The notes under the pieces are model-generated. The model had not been told where the DNA came from. It made no database searches and worked only from the letters and a program-made list of their open reading frames with translations. DNA of 64,000 bases from Apoda limacodes (taxonomy: Eukaryota > Arthropoda > Insecta > Lepidoptera > Limacodidae): contig OX291552.1 in assembly GCA_946406115.1 (NCBI GenBank), forward strand, positions 1,860,001-1,924,000, in the 5' to 3' direction. Below are positions 10,600-20,275 of this stretch, in pieces. A program made the translations under genes and the position numbers. Position 1 is the stretch's first letter; each line of letters begins with the position of its first letter.

Positions 10600-12965
10600 G
10601 GTAAAAATTGTTATAAGACCTAAAACTAAACAACACTTGGAGATATTTATTTATAGTTAAAAATTCTATCTCTTGTCGAACAAAATGATCCAAATACACA
10701 ATATTAATATGTTTTTCAAAGTTTTTAGAGATGAGTACGACTCTGTATTTAAACCCAAAAGAAGACCTATGCTTTAGTGATTGGGCTACTGTGGGCATCC
10801 ATGTAAGCAGAAAACGTTTGTATGAGCTATATAGTGAAAGAAAGTTTAATATAAGTGAGAAATAATGATTATGTTAAAATTACTCCAAATTATTTAAATT
10901 AATCTGTCGTATAGCAAAATCACGCTTTTTAAGTAAAAAAAATATTAATAGTAATGATAAAATAAAAATTTCTTGTAGTATTATTAATGCTGAGACTGGT
11001 AAATCAAAATCTCATAAAACTGATTATTGTCTAGAAGTTGTTTTGTTAATTGAACAAAGAGGCAATATCTTTTTTAACTCAGAAACAGATATTGCCTCAT
11101 TGTTCAATAATTTTTTCCTGGATATTCCATTCTTAACTACGAACTCACTAAACTCATCTCCATTAATAGCAGAGGCTCTGTTAAAAGAAAATGTAAAAGA
11201 ATGCCGAAAAGAATTTAAATTTAAACATGTAAATCATAATGATGTTATCAACGCTTTTAATTCTCTAAAAATAAAAAATACATCCGACCTCTGGGGCCAT
11301 TCAGTTACCTTAGCAAAAACCGTAATTTCTGTAATTGCTCCCCAACTAGCTATAATATTTAATAGATCTATTGATTGTGGTGTATTTCCTGATTTAATGA
11401 AATACAGTAAAATTATACCTATATTTAAATCAGGTAGTACTATTGACCTGTCTAACTTTAGACCTATCTCTATACTACCTGTTTTCAGTAAAATCTTTGT
11501 AAAACTGGTCTTAAATCAAAAAAGTAGTCATTTTACTTCACAACTGACTTGCAAACAGTTTGGGTTCACAAAAGGTCGGACAGCAACCGACGCTGGCGTT
11601 GAGCTTATTCAGCACATATTTGATGCTTGGGAGGATTCAATGGATGCCTTGGGTGTTTTTTGTGATCTATCCAAGGCATTTGATTGCGTCCAACATGAAA
11701 CCCTTATTAGGAAATTGCAACACAACGGTATTAGAGGTACCGCACTTAAACTCATTAGCTCGTACCTGAACAATAGGATTCAGACAGTTGATATGAATGG
11801 GAAGCGCGCCCCTGGATCTAAAATTAAAATGGGCGTTCCACAGGGCTCCATCCTGGGGCCATTTCTATTTCTTATATACATTAATGATCTGCCGGAGGTC
11901 GTTAAAAATAATGACGAGATGGTGTTGTTTGCAGATGACACATCACTTTTGTTCAGAGTTAAAAGACGCGAAACGGTTCTAGATAATGTAAACAGTAGTG
12001 TCTGACTAAAGTTGTCCACTGGTTCAATATGAATAATTTGCTTTTAAACAGTTAGAAAACCAAATTTATTAAATTCTTAACGCCAAATGTTAGTCAAGTA
12101 TGAACCACGGTACTTATAAATGGGGAGAAATTAGATGTTGTAGATAGCGCTGTATTCTTAGGCATTACTTTAAATGAAAAACTTCAATGGGGCCCACACA
12201 TAGCTGGATTTGCGAATAGACTTAGTTCTGCAGCTTTTGCGGTTAAAAAGATTCGACAACTTACAGAAGAAGCCACAGCCCGGCTAGTATACTTTAGCTA
12301 CTTTCATAGCGTGATGTCCTAAGGTATCCTATTATGGGGACACGCAGCTGATATACAGACAATATTTGTACTGAAGAAGAGGTCTTTTCGAGCAATATAC
12401 AATTTAAAGAGATCAATATACTAACTTTACCTGGTCAATATATATTTGATAATTTAATGTATGTTCATAAGAATATTAATCTTTTAAAAAAGAATAGTGA
12501 TGTTCATAATCGAAATACAAGAAATAGATACAAACTGGCTCTGATCCACACAAGGCTTGAAAAAATTGATAAATCATTTAAAGGACAATGTGTCCGTTTT
12601 TACAACAAAATCTCTGCAGAAGAATCTAAATTGAATTCAAAACAGTTTAAATTTTTGTTAAACAGAAACTTGTCAAAAAATCATAATTTTTAACTAAAGA
12701 CTATCTTATAGATAAAAACGCGTGGGATTAACTAAAATGTTGTTATCATAGTACTTATATTTGGAAATGTACCAATCGTTATATAATTAAAATTGAAAAG
12801 AGCGACAGCTGGAGAGTTTCTTTCGCCGTTTCTTCTCCCCAGAACGCCATCTTGATTCCGAAACGGTAGTACCTAGTTTATAAATTCCTTGCATATTATA
12901 CTGACTTCAAAAAAGTGATATTGTATCCTATTTTTGGGAAATAAACTATTTGAATTTGAATTTGT
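10600..12965 (+). mobile_element. CR1-like LINE, 5'-truncated, with TTTGAA tail
   Basis: The endonuclease is missing. The recognisable part begins in the linker before the RT and runs to a 3' microsatellite tail (TATTTGAATTTGAATTTG, 12946-12963), the type of tail this LINE group uses instead of poly-A. The 3' coding end is a relative of the fragment at 55985-56179. Confidence 0.75.
10650..12730 (+). pseudogene. LINE ORF2 reverse transcriptase, broken
   Basis: A degenerate linker (10650-11040) leads into an open RT stretch (11043-12005, about 320 aa). RT landmarks in order are FRPISILPVFSKI, QFGFTKGRTATDA, FCDLSKAFDCVQHETL, GVPQGSILGPFLFLIYINDL and the catalytic FADDTSLLF (about 11925-11950). 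A stop near 12003 ends the frame. Downstream thumb and C-terminal parts survive in other frames; 12457-12693 encodes the family's end segment (NTRNRYKLAL, KSFKGQCVRFYNKI). The enzyme would copy LINE RNA at the nicked target. It is inactive here through stops and the missing endonuclease. Confidence 0.85.
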
Positions 12966-13545
12966 AAGAAGGCCGGCATTCCAATTACTACTTTGCTTAA
13001 GATAGGATGTAAGTTTAAGATAAGTTTCATGTTTGTGGTCCCAATGTGTATTTCAATGTAACTCAGCTACATCTTAACTTAAGATTCCGCCTTTAAAGAG
13101 ACGTAAGAAAAGAGATAGCGCTAAATAATTGCTGTTTAGAATGACGGCGACAGCCAACGCATAAAACAAGCGGAAAATCAATAAAACGTCGTTTATAAAA
13201 AAACTACGATGGTTATCAAAAAACCTGGTTTATTAATCATTTTAAAAATCATTTTTCAACAAGGTTTTTAAGGAGGAGAACGGAGAATGGAGTAAAATGT
13301 CAATAATCGTGTTTCGACGTTGTTCGAGCGATTAAAAATAAGAGTTCAAATTTCCTGTGTCAAAATATTTAACTCATAAATAACATACAAACTGACATCA
13401 ACATCGACAAACATGACCAATTTGACATATTCGGACCCTTAATCTAACTTTTAGAAGTGTCAGCATATTGTGCAACATGTTGTGCAACATGACCAAACAA
13501 TACACTAAATTTTAACAGTAGGGGTTGCTAAAGCACCTTTTTCTG
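12966..13545. other. No gene recognised
   Basis: Mixed sequence after the LINE tail. It contains a repeated TGTGCAACATG motif (13468-13490). No coding domain or named repeat. Confidence 0.5.
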
Positions 13546-13548
13546 AAA

Positions 13549-13640
13549 CACTCCTTGTACTACTTGTACTACTTGTACTACTTGTACTACTTGTACTACT
13601 TGTACTACTTGTACTACTTGTACTACTTGTACTACTTGTA
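13549..13640 (+). repeat. 9-bp microsatellite (TTGTACTAC)n, left part
   Basis: About ten near-perfect copies end at the left LTR edge. The same repeat resumes directly after the other LTR (19035-19131), so the LTR element split one array. Open frames reading Leu-Tyr-Tyr here are microsatellite artefacts. Confidence 0.95.
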
Positions 13641-14193
13641 TGCGCGGAATCGGGCGTCAATTCAATTCAAATGCGCGCAGATAGGATGCGGAGAGAGAGG
13701 TGCAGCGGTTGCTGTAGCGGATGGCGGTTGGATGTGTCGGTTCTGTTTCGGAGATAGGTCTTGATGCTGGAGCTAACACACTAGTAAATAGTACATCGTA
13801 TTGCGGTATCGGTATTTATTCGGCTATGGTTCTTCTATAATTTTATATGGTCTGTATTATAATAACACACGCGGTGTCGCGGTGCGTCTTCGGCAAGCGG
13901 GGCGGGGGGCGCTTCAGTGCGCGCGGTGCGTTCGTGACGGCTAGCTTGGTACAACTGTCTGTCGATGCAGCGGGCGGCTTGCAAGGCGCTGGCGGCCTTG
14001 GGTACCTTTCCATCGTAGGTGTCGGTGTCGGTATGGTCACGTAGTCTTGTACATTGGGTCCCGTAGAATTATGTCAGTTATAAATAACGTACGGTCGGTA
14101 GTCGGGTATAGGGAATTTATTTATTTATAATAGGTATAAAGGAAAATAAGAAAATATATGCAAGCAAATTCGAAGGGCGAATTTTAGCGAACA
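13641..14193 (-). repeat. BEL/Pao 3' LTR
   Basis: Downstream LTR in the minus orientation. Sense strand starts TGTTCGCTAAAATTCG and ends ATTCCGCGCA. Base for base it reads the same as the other LTR. Both carry AT-rich TATAAATAAATAA and AATAAA-like signals in the half nearer the sense-strand start. Small open frames inside it exist in both copies and are not genes. I found no clear polypurine tract next to it. Confidence 0.92.
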
Positions 14194-15849
14194 TAACTCG
14201 CGGCGGCCGGAAAGGGATCAAAACTATGGTTTGATCGGGAATAAACAGTGGATCCTTCGGAGGGTCAATTAAATACACACAAAAAATTTGTTTACAAATG
14301 TTGAAGCGGTAGCCTTGTTTAGACGCCTTAATTTAATATAAACGTTGATAAACCAAACACAAAAAGGTTTTTCAAAACAGGGTAAGACATGTCTGATCTC
14401 CAAGAACAGACATCGGCACAACCCGGATATGGAGTTGAAGAGGCGGCTAGCATCTCAAAAAAGGTCGCGGCGATAAGAAACTTTTATCGAAGGAGCGGTA
14501 TGTGCTTTAAATTGCACTATATGTTTACGGAACCCTACGGCTGGTACATACATTGTCAAGTGCAATGTTTACTTAAATAAAACTTATTGTAAGTACGGAC
14601 TCGACAGCGGCTTAAATTAAATATGAACTATCGGCGGATTACCTACTATACGTAACGAATAATAAATAAAATAGAAAAAGGTTTATTAAAATAACCTAAG
14701 CTAATTCTGTAGCTTGAACACGGGATACCAACTTCGTGTGCTACGGGTAACTTCGACGGCGCGCGGTGCGTACGGAAGCAAATTGTAAGTAGGTAACTTA
14801 CAGGTAGGAAAATAAAAATGTTCGAAGACGGATATTCGAACTTATACGTATTAATTTTACGTTCTAATGTCAAGACGTTTCGGAAACTAATTTCGAACAC
14901 AAATAAAACAACCAAGTAAACTGGTCCTTGTGTTTCGTACACGGAGCATTAGGACGGACGGTTGTAATAACAAAGTTTTAGTTTTACAAATAAAATAATC
15001 GACGGAGTAAGTGCGGTCACGCTAATACCTAGTTAGTGTAAGTAAGTACTTATCTATGTAATATATTGTAGGTACTTATCGGTGTACGCAAAAAAACAGT
15101 TGCAAATACGGACAGAGTTTAAAAATAAGTTATCCGTTTCGGTGTGATGTGTACCTAAACAAACATATAAGTTACGCGGTGCGAAGTTATAAGTAGGTAC
15201 ACTACAATAGATAGGACTAAAATATATGTCTGCTTCAACGCATTCCTACAACTTGGAATGTGTGAGAAACGGTTACCGTATAACTACATATAGTTGGTAG
15301 TTAGACGGGTGTTTGTTTTTATATCGGTAAAGTAATATGTATGTACAATTAGTTCACAATTTTGTTTACGGATTTGAGTACGTAATCGGTACGGTTGATT
15401 GATGTTATAAATCAAATCAAAAAATGAAGTAAAAACTTAATCGGAAGGTTTTAATATCAAAGCGGCAAAGTCGGGGGTTTCACATGTTAATTAACGGTTT
15501 ATGCGGGCGGTTGAGATCGCGGAGTATAACTAGATAGTTTGATGTTTATATGCATCAAATATTAAACAAAAAAAATAATAAAAACTTATTAGACAGTAAA
15601 AAATAATAAAAGATTTTAAATATTATCTGTAAAGACGGAGAGACATGAGCAATGCATGCGAGCGGTTAAAAAACGCGGCTTACAACTACATAACTTGATA
15701 AAGGATAATGAAAATCAAAAACTTAATCAAAACTAAATTGTGACTTATACCTAAAGTAAATAAAACAAAAAATGTAAATGGAGCGGTGATTGAGCGGCGC
15801 GGGGTGAAGCGGTTTAGTTTAGGTTGCTGTTCGGGATTAGCCATCGGTG
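14194..15849 (-). other. Untranslated 3' internal part of the BEL/Pao element
   Basis: About 1.65 kb between the truncated integrase and the 3' LTR with no recognised domain. Short frames exist on both strands: a 98-aa minus frame at 14646-14942 and a 63-aa plus frame at 14389-14580 starting MSDLQEQTSAQPGYG. I cannot assign either. The trinucleotide CGG is frequent on the plus strand. Confidence 0.55.
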
Positions 15850-16770
15850 CCAGCAGGCTAGAGTTATTTGCTGAAGGCTTTGATAACGGGACAAGCAGAG
15901 GTTTTCGTATCGGCTCAGGCGGATTAAACTTCCACTGGACGTTACGTTTACGGAACTCGTCATAAAGCACGGCTTCATTGTCCAGTAAGAACTTATTAAC
16001 TTCGGTTAAATATTTATTAGCGTTATTTAGTTCCTCGATCGGAACGCATTAAAGCGGGTAGTCCACGGCGACTTACAAAGCGGGTGAAAGCGGCAATAAA
16101 AGCGTCTACGGATAGGCTTGCGACGGCCTCCAAATGCACTGCCTTAATGGCAAGACAAACAAAAAACACATAAATATGCCGTAACGGAGCGAGCGGAGCG
16201 GAGTAAGCGGAGCGGAGTAAGCGGAGCGGAGTAAGCTTGACTTTACAAGGTAGGGACCTGCAAAGTCGGTCGCGGTACCAGCAAAGACACGTTATACTTG
16301 CACGCGATCAATAGGCAAATCGCTCATTAGCGGTGGCTGTGAAATAGCACTAAAGCGGTGGCATGTAACACAACGATGCAATACTCTAGACACTTGACGT
16401 CGTATAGAAGTGATCCAAAATTCCTGTCTTAGGACAGCAATTAAAGCATTAGGTGCGGCATGACAGTGTTGTCTGTGATAGTGTTCGATGAGTACGTATG
16501 TAAACCGGTGCTCCTTAGGTAAAAGCATCGGGTGTCGGATATCATAAGACAAAACAAGTGATTGTTTGAGGCGACCTCCTACGCGGATAATGTTATCGGT
16601 ATCGATAAATAAATCGAGTTTTTGTAACGATGCGGGACGGCTTTACCCTTTTGTATAAGTGGTATCTCGGAAACAAAGGCGGTAGATTGTACAAATTTAA
16701 CAAAAAAATGTTTAGCGGCGCGTGTTTCAGCCACAGTTAGGTATTTTAAATTGTGAATAAATCTGAGTAC
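15850..16770 (-). pseudogene. BEL/Pao integrase, frameshifted and truncated
   Basis: Pieces in order on the minus strand: the RNase H-integrase spacer (LTVAETRAAKHFFVKF, 16740-16620); after a shift a RVGGRLKQS segment; the H2C2 zinc-binding domain (16552-16292: H-x-YHRQHCH, CVTC); then the catalytic core with TDFAGPY (first Asp), IKAVHLEAV and RSDRGTK (second Asp). The core continues to YDEFRKRNVQWKFNPP near 15890, just before the expected catalytic Glu, and is then replaced by unrelated sequence. A 15-bp tandem repeat (three copies, about 16190-16235) sits inside the core between the first Asp and AVHLE. Integrase inserts the cDNA copy; this one cannot work. Confidence 0.82.
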
Positions 16771-17871
16771 GTACGCGGTTCCGTTTGCGGTGACGGGTCC
16801 TCTCCCTCTCACGGTCGATGGGCTGAGGCGTGAATGTGACACGTCCTTCGTGTGACGTGCGCGGTGACGTACGCGGTGACGTACGCTGTGATGTACGCGG
16901 TGATGTATGTGGTGATGAGTGCTAGCTCGCGGATCAGACCTATTTTTGGTGTGGGACCTCCACGCAGACGGGTACTGCGATATAATTAAACTGCGGTGAG
17001 TTTGGCGAATAGGGTGTTTTGAAGAACACCATCTATAAATTTCGGCTATCGGAGCCCATGAGGGGCGTTGCGTGGTACTCATAATCATAGCTAATTGCTT
17101 GGAGCCGGGGGACATGTGCAACGCGGAGTCGCAATGGTTGCAACAGCTCGTGTGTTGCGAGCGTACTGCGGACGGAACGGTTTGGTATGCTGTGTAAGTA
17201 CAGCTCGGTGCGGCTTGTCGGACTAGATCGGGGTGTCGAGCGGGATTTAAATCGGAGTACTGGTTGCACCCACGTAATGTGTGCAACGTTGAGTTGCAAA
17301 AGTTGCAACCGCGCTTTGGCTGCATTCGTGCTGCTGACGGGCGGTACAAATCTGACGGGTGACGGATCGGCGTGACGGACGGACGATCGGACTGACGGGC
17401 GGATCGCGTGACAGACGGACGATCGGATACGGGTTCAGTAAGACTGACGGGATCGGTTGTCTTCGGTTTATCGTCGGACAAAGGTATATGCGCGATATGC
17501 ACGTGGTCTCGCGGAGGACGAGTCTCGGTCGGCGATAGCGGAGATGGGTCGGTAGGACGGACAGGTTCGACGGAAACCGTAATTTGGTCGGTGGGTTTCA
17601 GGACAACTTCATTTGAATGCATCGCATTCCTTATCTCCATATCTAACATGAAACTATGCATGTTTGAAAACCGGGTACGGTAGATGCCGAGGTCGGTATC
17701 CCCGAGATTACAAATCAGGTCCGTGTAGGCGGCCTCTAATTTGGTAAAATGCCTACAGAAAATCCTTTCCGCAAAGGCTATCGCGGTTGCGGTTTTGGCG
17801 GCTCGGATCTCGTCACGGACTTCACTTAGAAGATCGTGTCTTATGTTAAACGTGGCTACGCACTTCAACAT
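16771..17871 (-). pseudogene. BEL/Pao Gag with repeat-expanded C-terminal half
   Basis: Starts at the ATG at 17871. Residues 1-90 are the helical Gag region of BEL/Pao elements (FAERIFCRHFTKLEAAY). A Pro/Ser/Thr-rich linker carries repeated DRPSVT (about 148-167). Next come a zinc knuckle CNFCNSTLHTLRGC (from residue 189) and a second, damaged one (CNHCDSALHMSPGS, from 244, last Cys lost). A His/Arg repeat (318-341) is made by 12-bp DNA repeats at 16850-16920. The frame stays open into the integrase spacer (residue ~367 on), because protease-RT-RNase H has been deleted. Whether a Gag-like protein is still made is unknown; marked pseudogene because the element's polyprotein is broken. Confidence 0.75.
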
Positions 17872-18083
17872 TTTAAAAAGTTAAATTATGGACAAACAAA
17901 TAATATGAATGAATAAATATAGATAACTCGGATAAAAGTTAATTGAGCGGAATAAAATAAAACGGGGGGTAGGTAAGTACGTCAATGTTACCGTTACGGT
18001 CGTAGCGTCCAGTTAGTCGATTCAGCGTAATCAGCGGTCGGGTTTCTGTCGCTATGCCTCACAGCGTTCAGCGACTCAGCGGC

Positions 18084-18400
18084 TCAGCGGCTGTCGCGCT
18101 TGAAAGCTACGTGCGGGGTCGGCGTGACCTTAGCGGGACGCCTCGTAGTTTTATCGGCGGGCCGCGTGGTTTCGGCGGCAACGGCGTGGTTTCGGCGGCA
18201 ATGGCGTGGTTTAGTGGGACCACGTGGGTTCGGCGGCAGCGGCGTGGTTTGGCGGGGCCGCGTGGTATCAGCGGCGTGGTTTTGCGGACCGCGTGGTTTC
18301 GGCGGCAACGGCGTGGTTTTGCGGGGCTGCGTGGTCTTGGCGGCAACGGCGTGGCCTTTAGGAAGCGGGTGCTGCTGATGCGGACGTAGTCGGATAGCGG
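18084..18400 (-). repeat. GC-rich tandem repeats in the BEL/Pao leader
   Basis: Plus-strand reading is built from variants of CGGCGGCAACGGCGTGGTTT with unit sizes about 17-24. It lies between primer site and Gag start. Both strands stay open and encode Pro/His- or Gly/Val-rich strings, which I treat as repeat artefacts. Could fold strongly in the genomic RNA leader. Confidence 0.75.
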
Positions 18401-18457
18401 ATGCGGATGGTCCAATGCTGGTGGCCCTCTTGGCTTTTCTTCCAGGACGATCCCACG

Positions 18458-18475
18458 ATCTCGGTGGGACCTCCA
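18458..18475 (-). promoter_or_regulatory. Primer-binding site matching tRNA-Gln 3' end
   Basis: Plus strand reads ATCTCGGTGGGACCTCCA, which is the 3' T-stem, acceptor strand and CCA of a eukaryotic tRNA-Gln as I know it. The minus strand is therefore complementary to that tRNA. It lies six bases inside the 5' LTR end (18482), the normal place for a reverse-transcription primer site, and fixes the element's orientation. Confidence 0.85.
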
Positions 18476-18481
18476 AAAATA

Positions 18482-19034
18482 TGCGCGGAATCGGGCGTCA
18501 ATTCAATTCAAATGCGCGCAGATAGGATGCGGAGAGAGAGGTGCAGCGGTTGCTGTAGCGGATGGCGGTTGGATGTGTCGGTTCTGTTTCGGAGATAGGT
18601 CTTGATGCTGGAGCTAACACACTAGTAAATAGTACATCGTATTGCGGTATCGGTATTTATTCGGCTATGGTTCTTCTATAATTTTATATGGTCTGTATTA
18701 TAATAACACACGCGGTGTCGCGGTGCGTCTTCGGCAAGCGGGGCGGGGGGCGCTTCAGTGCGCGCGGTGCGTTCGTGACGGCTAGCTTGGTACAACTGTC
18801 TGTCGATGCAGCGGGCGGCTTGCAAGGCGCTGGCGGCCTTGGGTACCTTTCCATCGTAGGTGTCGGTGTCGGTATGGTCACGTAGTCTTGTACATTGGGT
18901 CCCGTAGAATTATGTCAGTTATAAATAACGTACGGTCGGTAGTCGGGTATAGGGAATTTATTTATTTATAATAGGTATAAAGGAAAATAAGAAAATATAT
19001 GCAAGCAAATTCGAAGGGCGAATTTTAGCGAACA
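18482..19034 (-). repeat. BEL/Pao 5' LTR
   Basis: Upstream LTR in minus orientation, matching 13641-14193 without a difference that I can see. It would hold the promoter; an AT-rich TTATAAATAAATAA stretch (plus 18958-18973) is the best TATA-like candidate. Confidence 0.92.
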
Positions 19035-19131
19035 ACTTGTACTACTTGTACTACTTGTACTACTTGTACTACTTGTACTACTTGTACTACTTGTACTACT
19101 TGTACTACTTGTACTACTTGTACTACTTGCT
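19035..19131 (+). repeat. 9-bp microsatellite (TTGTACTAC)n, right part
   Basis: Continuation of the array at 13549-13640 after the LTR element, about ten copies, with ACTTG directly beside the LTR. Confidence 0.95.
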
Positions 19132-19439
19132 TTTAGCTATCGCTGATTCGAATTATTGTGCTCAGTAAACTTAAAGCAGCTTAGTACCAAAGAGTATATC
19201 ATTAGGTAGGTATAGTACATTATTGCCGCGGTCCGCAAATGCAGCATTATGAGTCCGGTTATGCTAAGTTGTGGCCAAGGCTGGTATAGTGGTTTTCTCA
19301 AACATATGTGTAAATTAAAACAATCACACCTAATAACTTACATGTTTATTTAAAAAACTTATTACATGGTAAACTTTATTGACTATGATAAAAATAGTTT
19401 ACGTAACTTTGCCGCCAATTCGCCGCCTTCAAATGTCGA

Positions 19440-19800
19440 TTTCCTTTTTTTACTTTTTTTATCTAATACTTATAAACGAGCAATGGATTGTATGGATAAT
19501 CTGAATCTCGGAAACGGCTCCAACGATTTTCATGAAATTTAGTATGCAAAGAGATTTGGGGGCGATAAATCGATCTAGCTTGGTTTCATTTTTAGAAAAC
19601 GTTTTATCCGTGTTTTTGGCAATGATAAACTGAAAAATATGACTCTTCCTGAAATCTATTGGCGAGCAGTAACACTATCATTTTGACCGACACGGCAACA
19701 CTAAAGTTACTTTAGATGGCATTGTTAAACAACACTAAAGCTACTTGACATTAGATGGCGCTGTTAAAAAAAGCAAAGCTCGGACTTCCAGGTACTATTA
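19440..19800 (+). repeat. Lepidopteran interspersed repeat (CTCGGAAACGGCTCC)
   Basis: Contains CTCGGAAACGGCTCCAACGA then TTTCATGAAATTTAGTATG then GGGGGCGATAAATCGATCTA, a string I recognise from common lepidopteran repeats. It is followed by two diverged direct copies of ACTAAAGNTACTT...TTAGATGGC.TTGTTAAA (19700-19770). The stretch 19132-19440 before it holds nothing recognised. Confidence 0.5.
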
Positions 19801-19934
19801 ATTTAGTGGCGCATTCTTTTTGTTATTTATACCAGTCCGAAATTACCGGTGTGAAGTTCGCAGCCAAAGTTACCTGCCGCCAATAACCCAACCAAATTAA
19901 GAAGTCTTGGGTATTTTTGTATTTAATATCTAAA

Positions 19935-20275
19935 AAGGTGTAGCATCATAAACTTATCAAAAAATGTTGCAGTCTGAGTTGATATTTCTTTTTTTTTTTA
20001 ATGATGGACCGCAAGCAAGGGGTACACGACACTAAATTTAAGTAGAATATTGCAATAGCTGTAAAATGAGATCAAAACTAGAGAACTACTCGATCGATAA
20101 AGTAAAAAAAAAAAATTATAAACATATCAAAAAATTTTGCAGTCCGAGTTGAGACTATTTTTGATGTGATGGACGGCAAACAAGGGGCACCCGACATTAG
20201 ATACTAGTAAGCTTTTGCAATAGCTATAAATTGTCATCAAAACTAGTGTCATACTCCATAAAAAGGAAAGAAAAA
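19935..20275 (-). repeat. Inverted arm: two copies of the 170-bp satellite
   Basis: Reads as the reverse complement of the array at 21600-23590: CATATCAAAAAATTTTGCAG, GATGGACCGCAAGCAAGGGG, ATTGCAATAGCTGTAAAATG, ACTCGATCGATAAAG. The two units are about 165 bp apart (landmark near 20004 and 20169) and more decayed than those in the right array. Confidence 0.88.

Larger units (their letters stand above)
13641..19034 (-). mobile_element. BEL/Pao LTR retrotransposon, internally deleted, identical LTRs
   Basis: Two 553-bp direct repeats (13641-14193 and 18482-19034, constant offset 4841) flank about 4.3 kb. The LTRs read TG...CA on the minus strand. A tRNA-Gln primer site, a Gag start and an integrase order all agree on minus orientation. 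Protease, RT and RNase H are absent: Gag runs almost directly into the pre-integrase segment. The insertion lies in a 9-bp microsatellite, so the target duplication is ambiguous (ACTTG, or the 7-mer ACTTGTA). The LTRs look identical in my reading, implying a recent insertion. It is probably non-autonomous. Confidence 0.88.

Noticed and set aside
13525..13764. Leu-Tyr-Tyr repeat protein
   Set aside because: Translation of the 9-bp microsatellite continuing into the LTR.
13843..14044. Open frames on both strands (65 aa), repeated at 18684-18885
   Set aside because: They are identical because they lie in the two LTRs; open on both strands from composition, no domain.
14389..14580. 63-aa plus frame as a Gag start of a plus-strand element
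   Set aside because: The primer site, Gag and integrase order all place the element on the minus strand; no continuation of this frame is recognisable. Left as an unexplained small frame.
18084..18476. Pro-rich minus frame (130 aa) and Gly-rich plus frames
   Set aside because: Low-complexity products of the GC-rich tandem repeat in the element leader; the minus frame starts inside the primer site.
18440..18480. A tRNA-Gln gene
   Set aside because: Only the 3' 18 bases match; no D or anticodon arm. It is the primer-binding site.
13549..19131. 9-bp and ~170-bp repeats as CRISPR arrays
   Set aside because: The 9-bp array has no spacers, the 170-bp units are full tandem copies without unique spacers, and the genome is eukaryotic.
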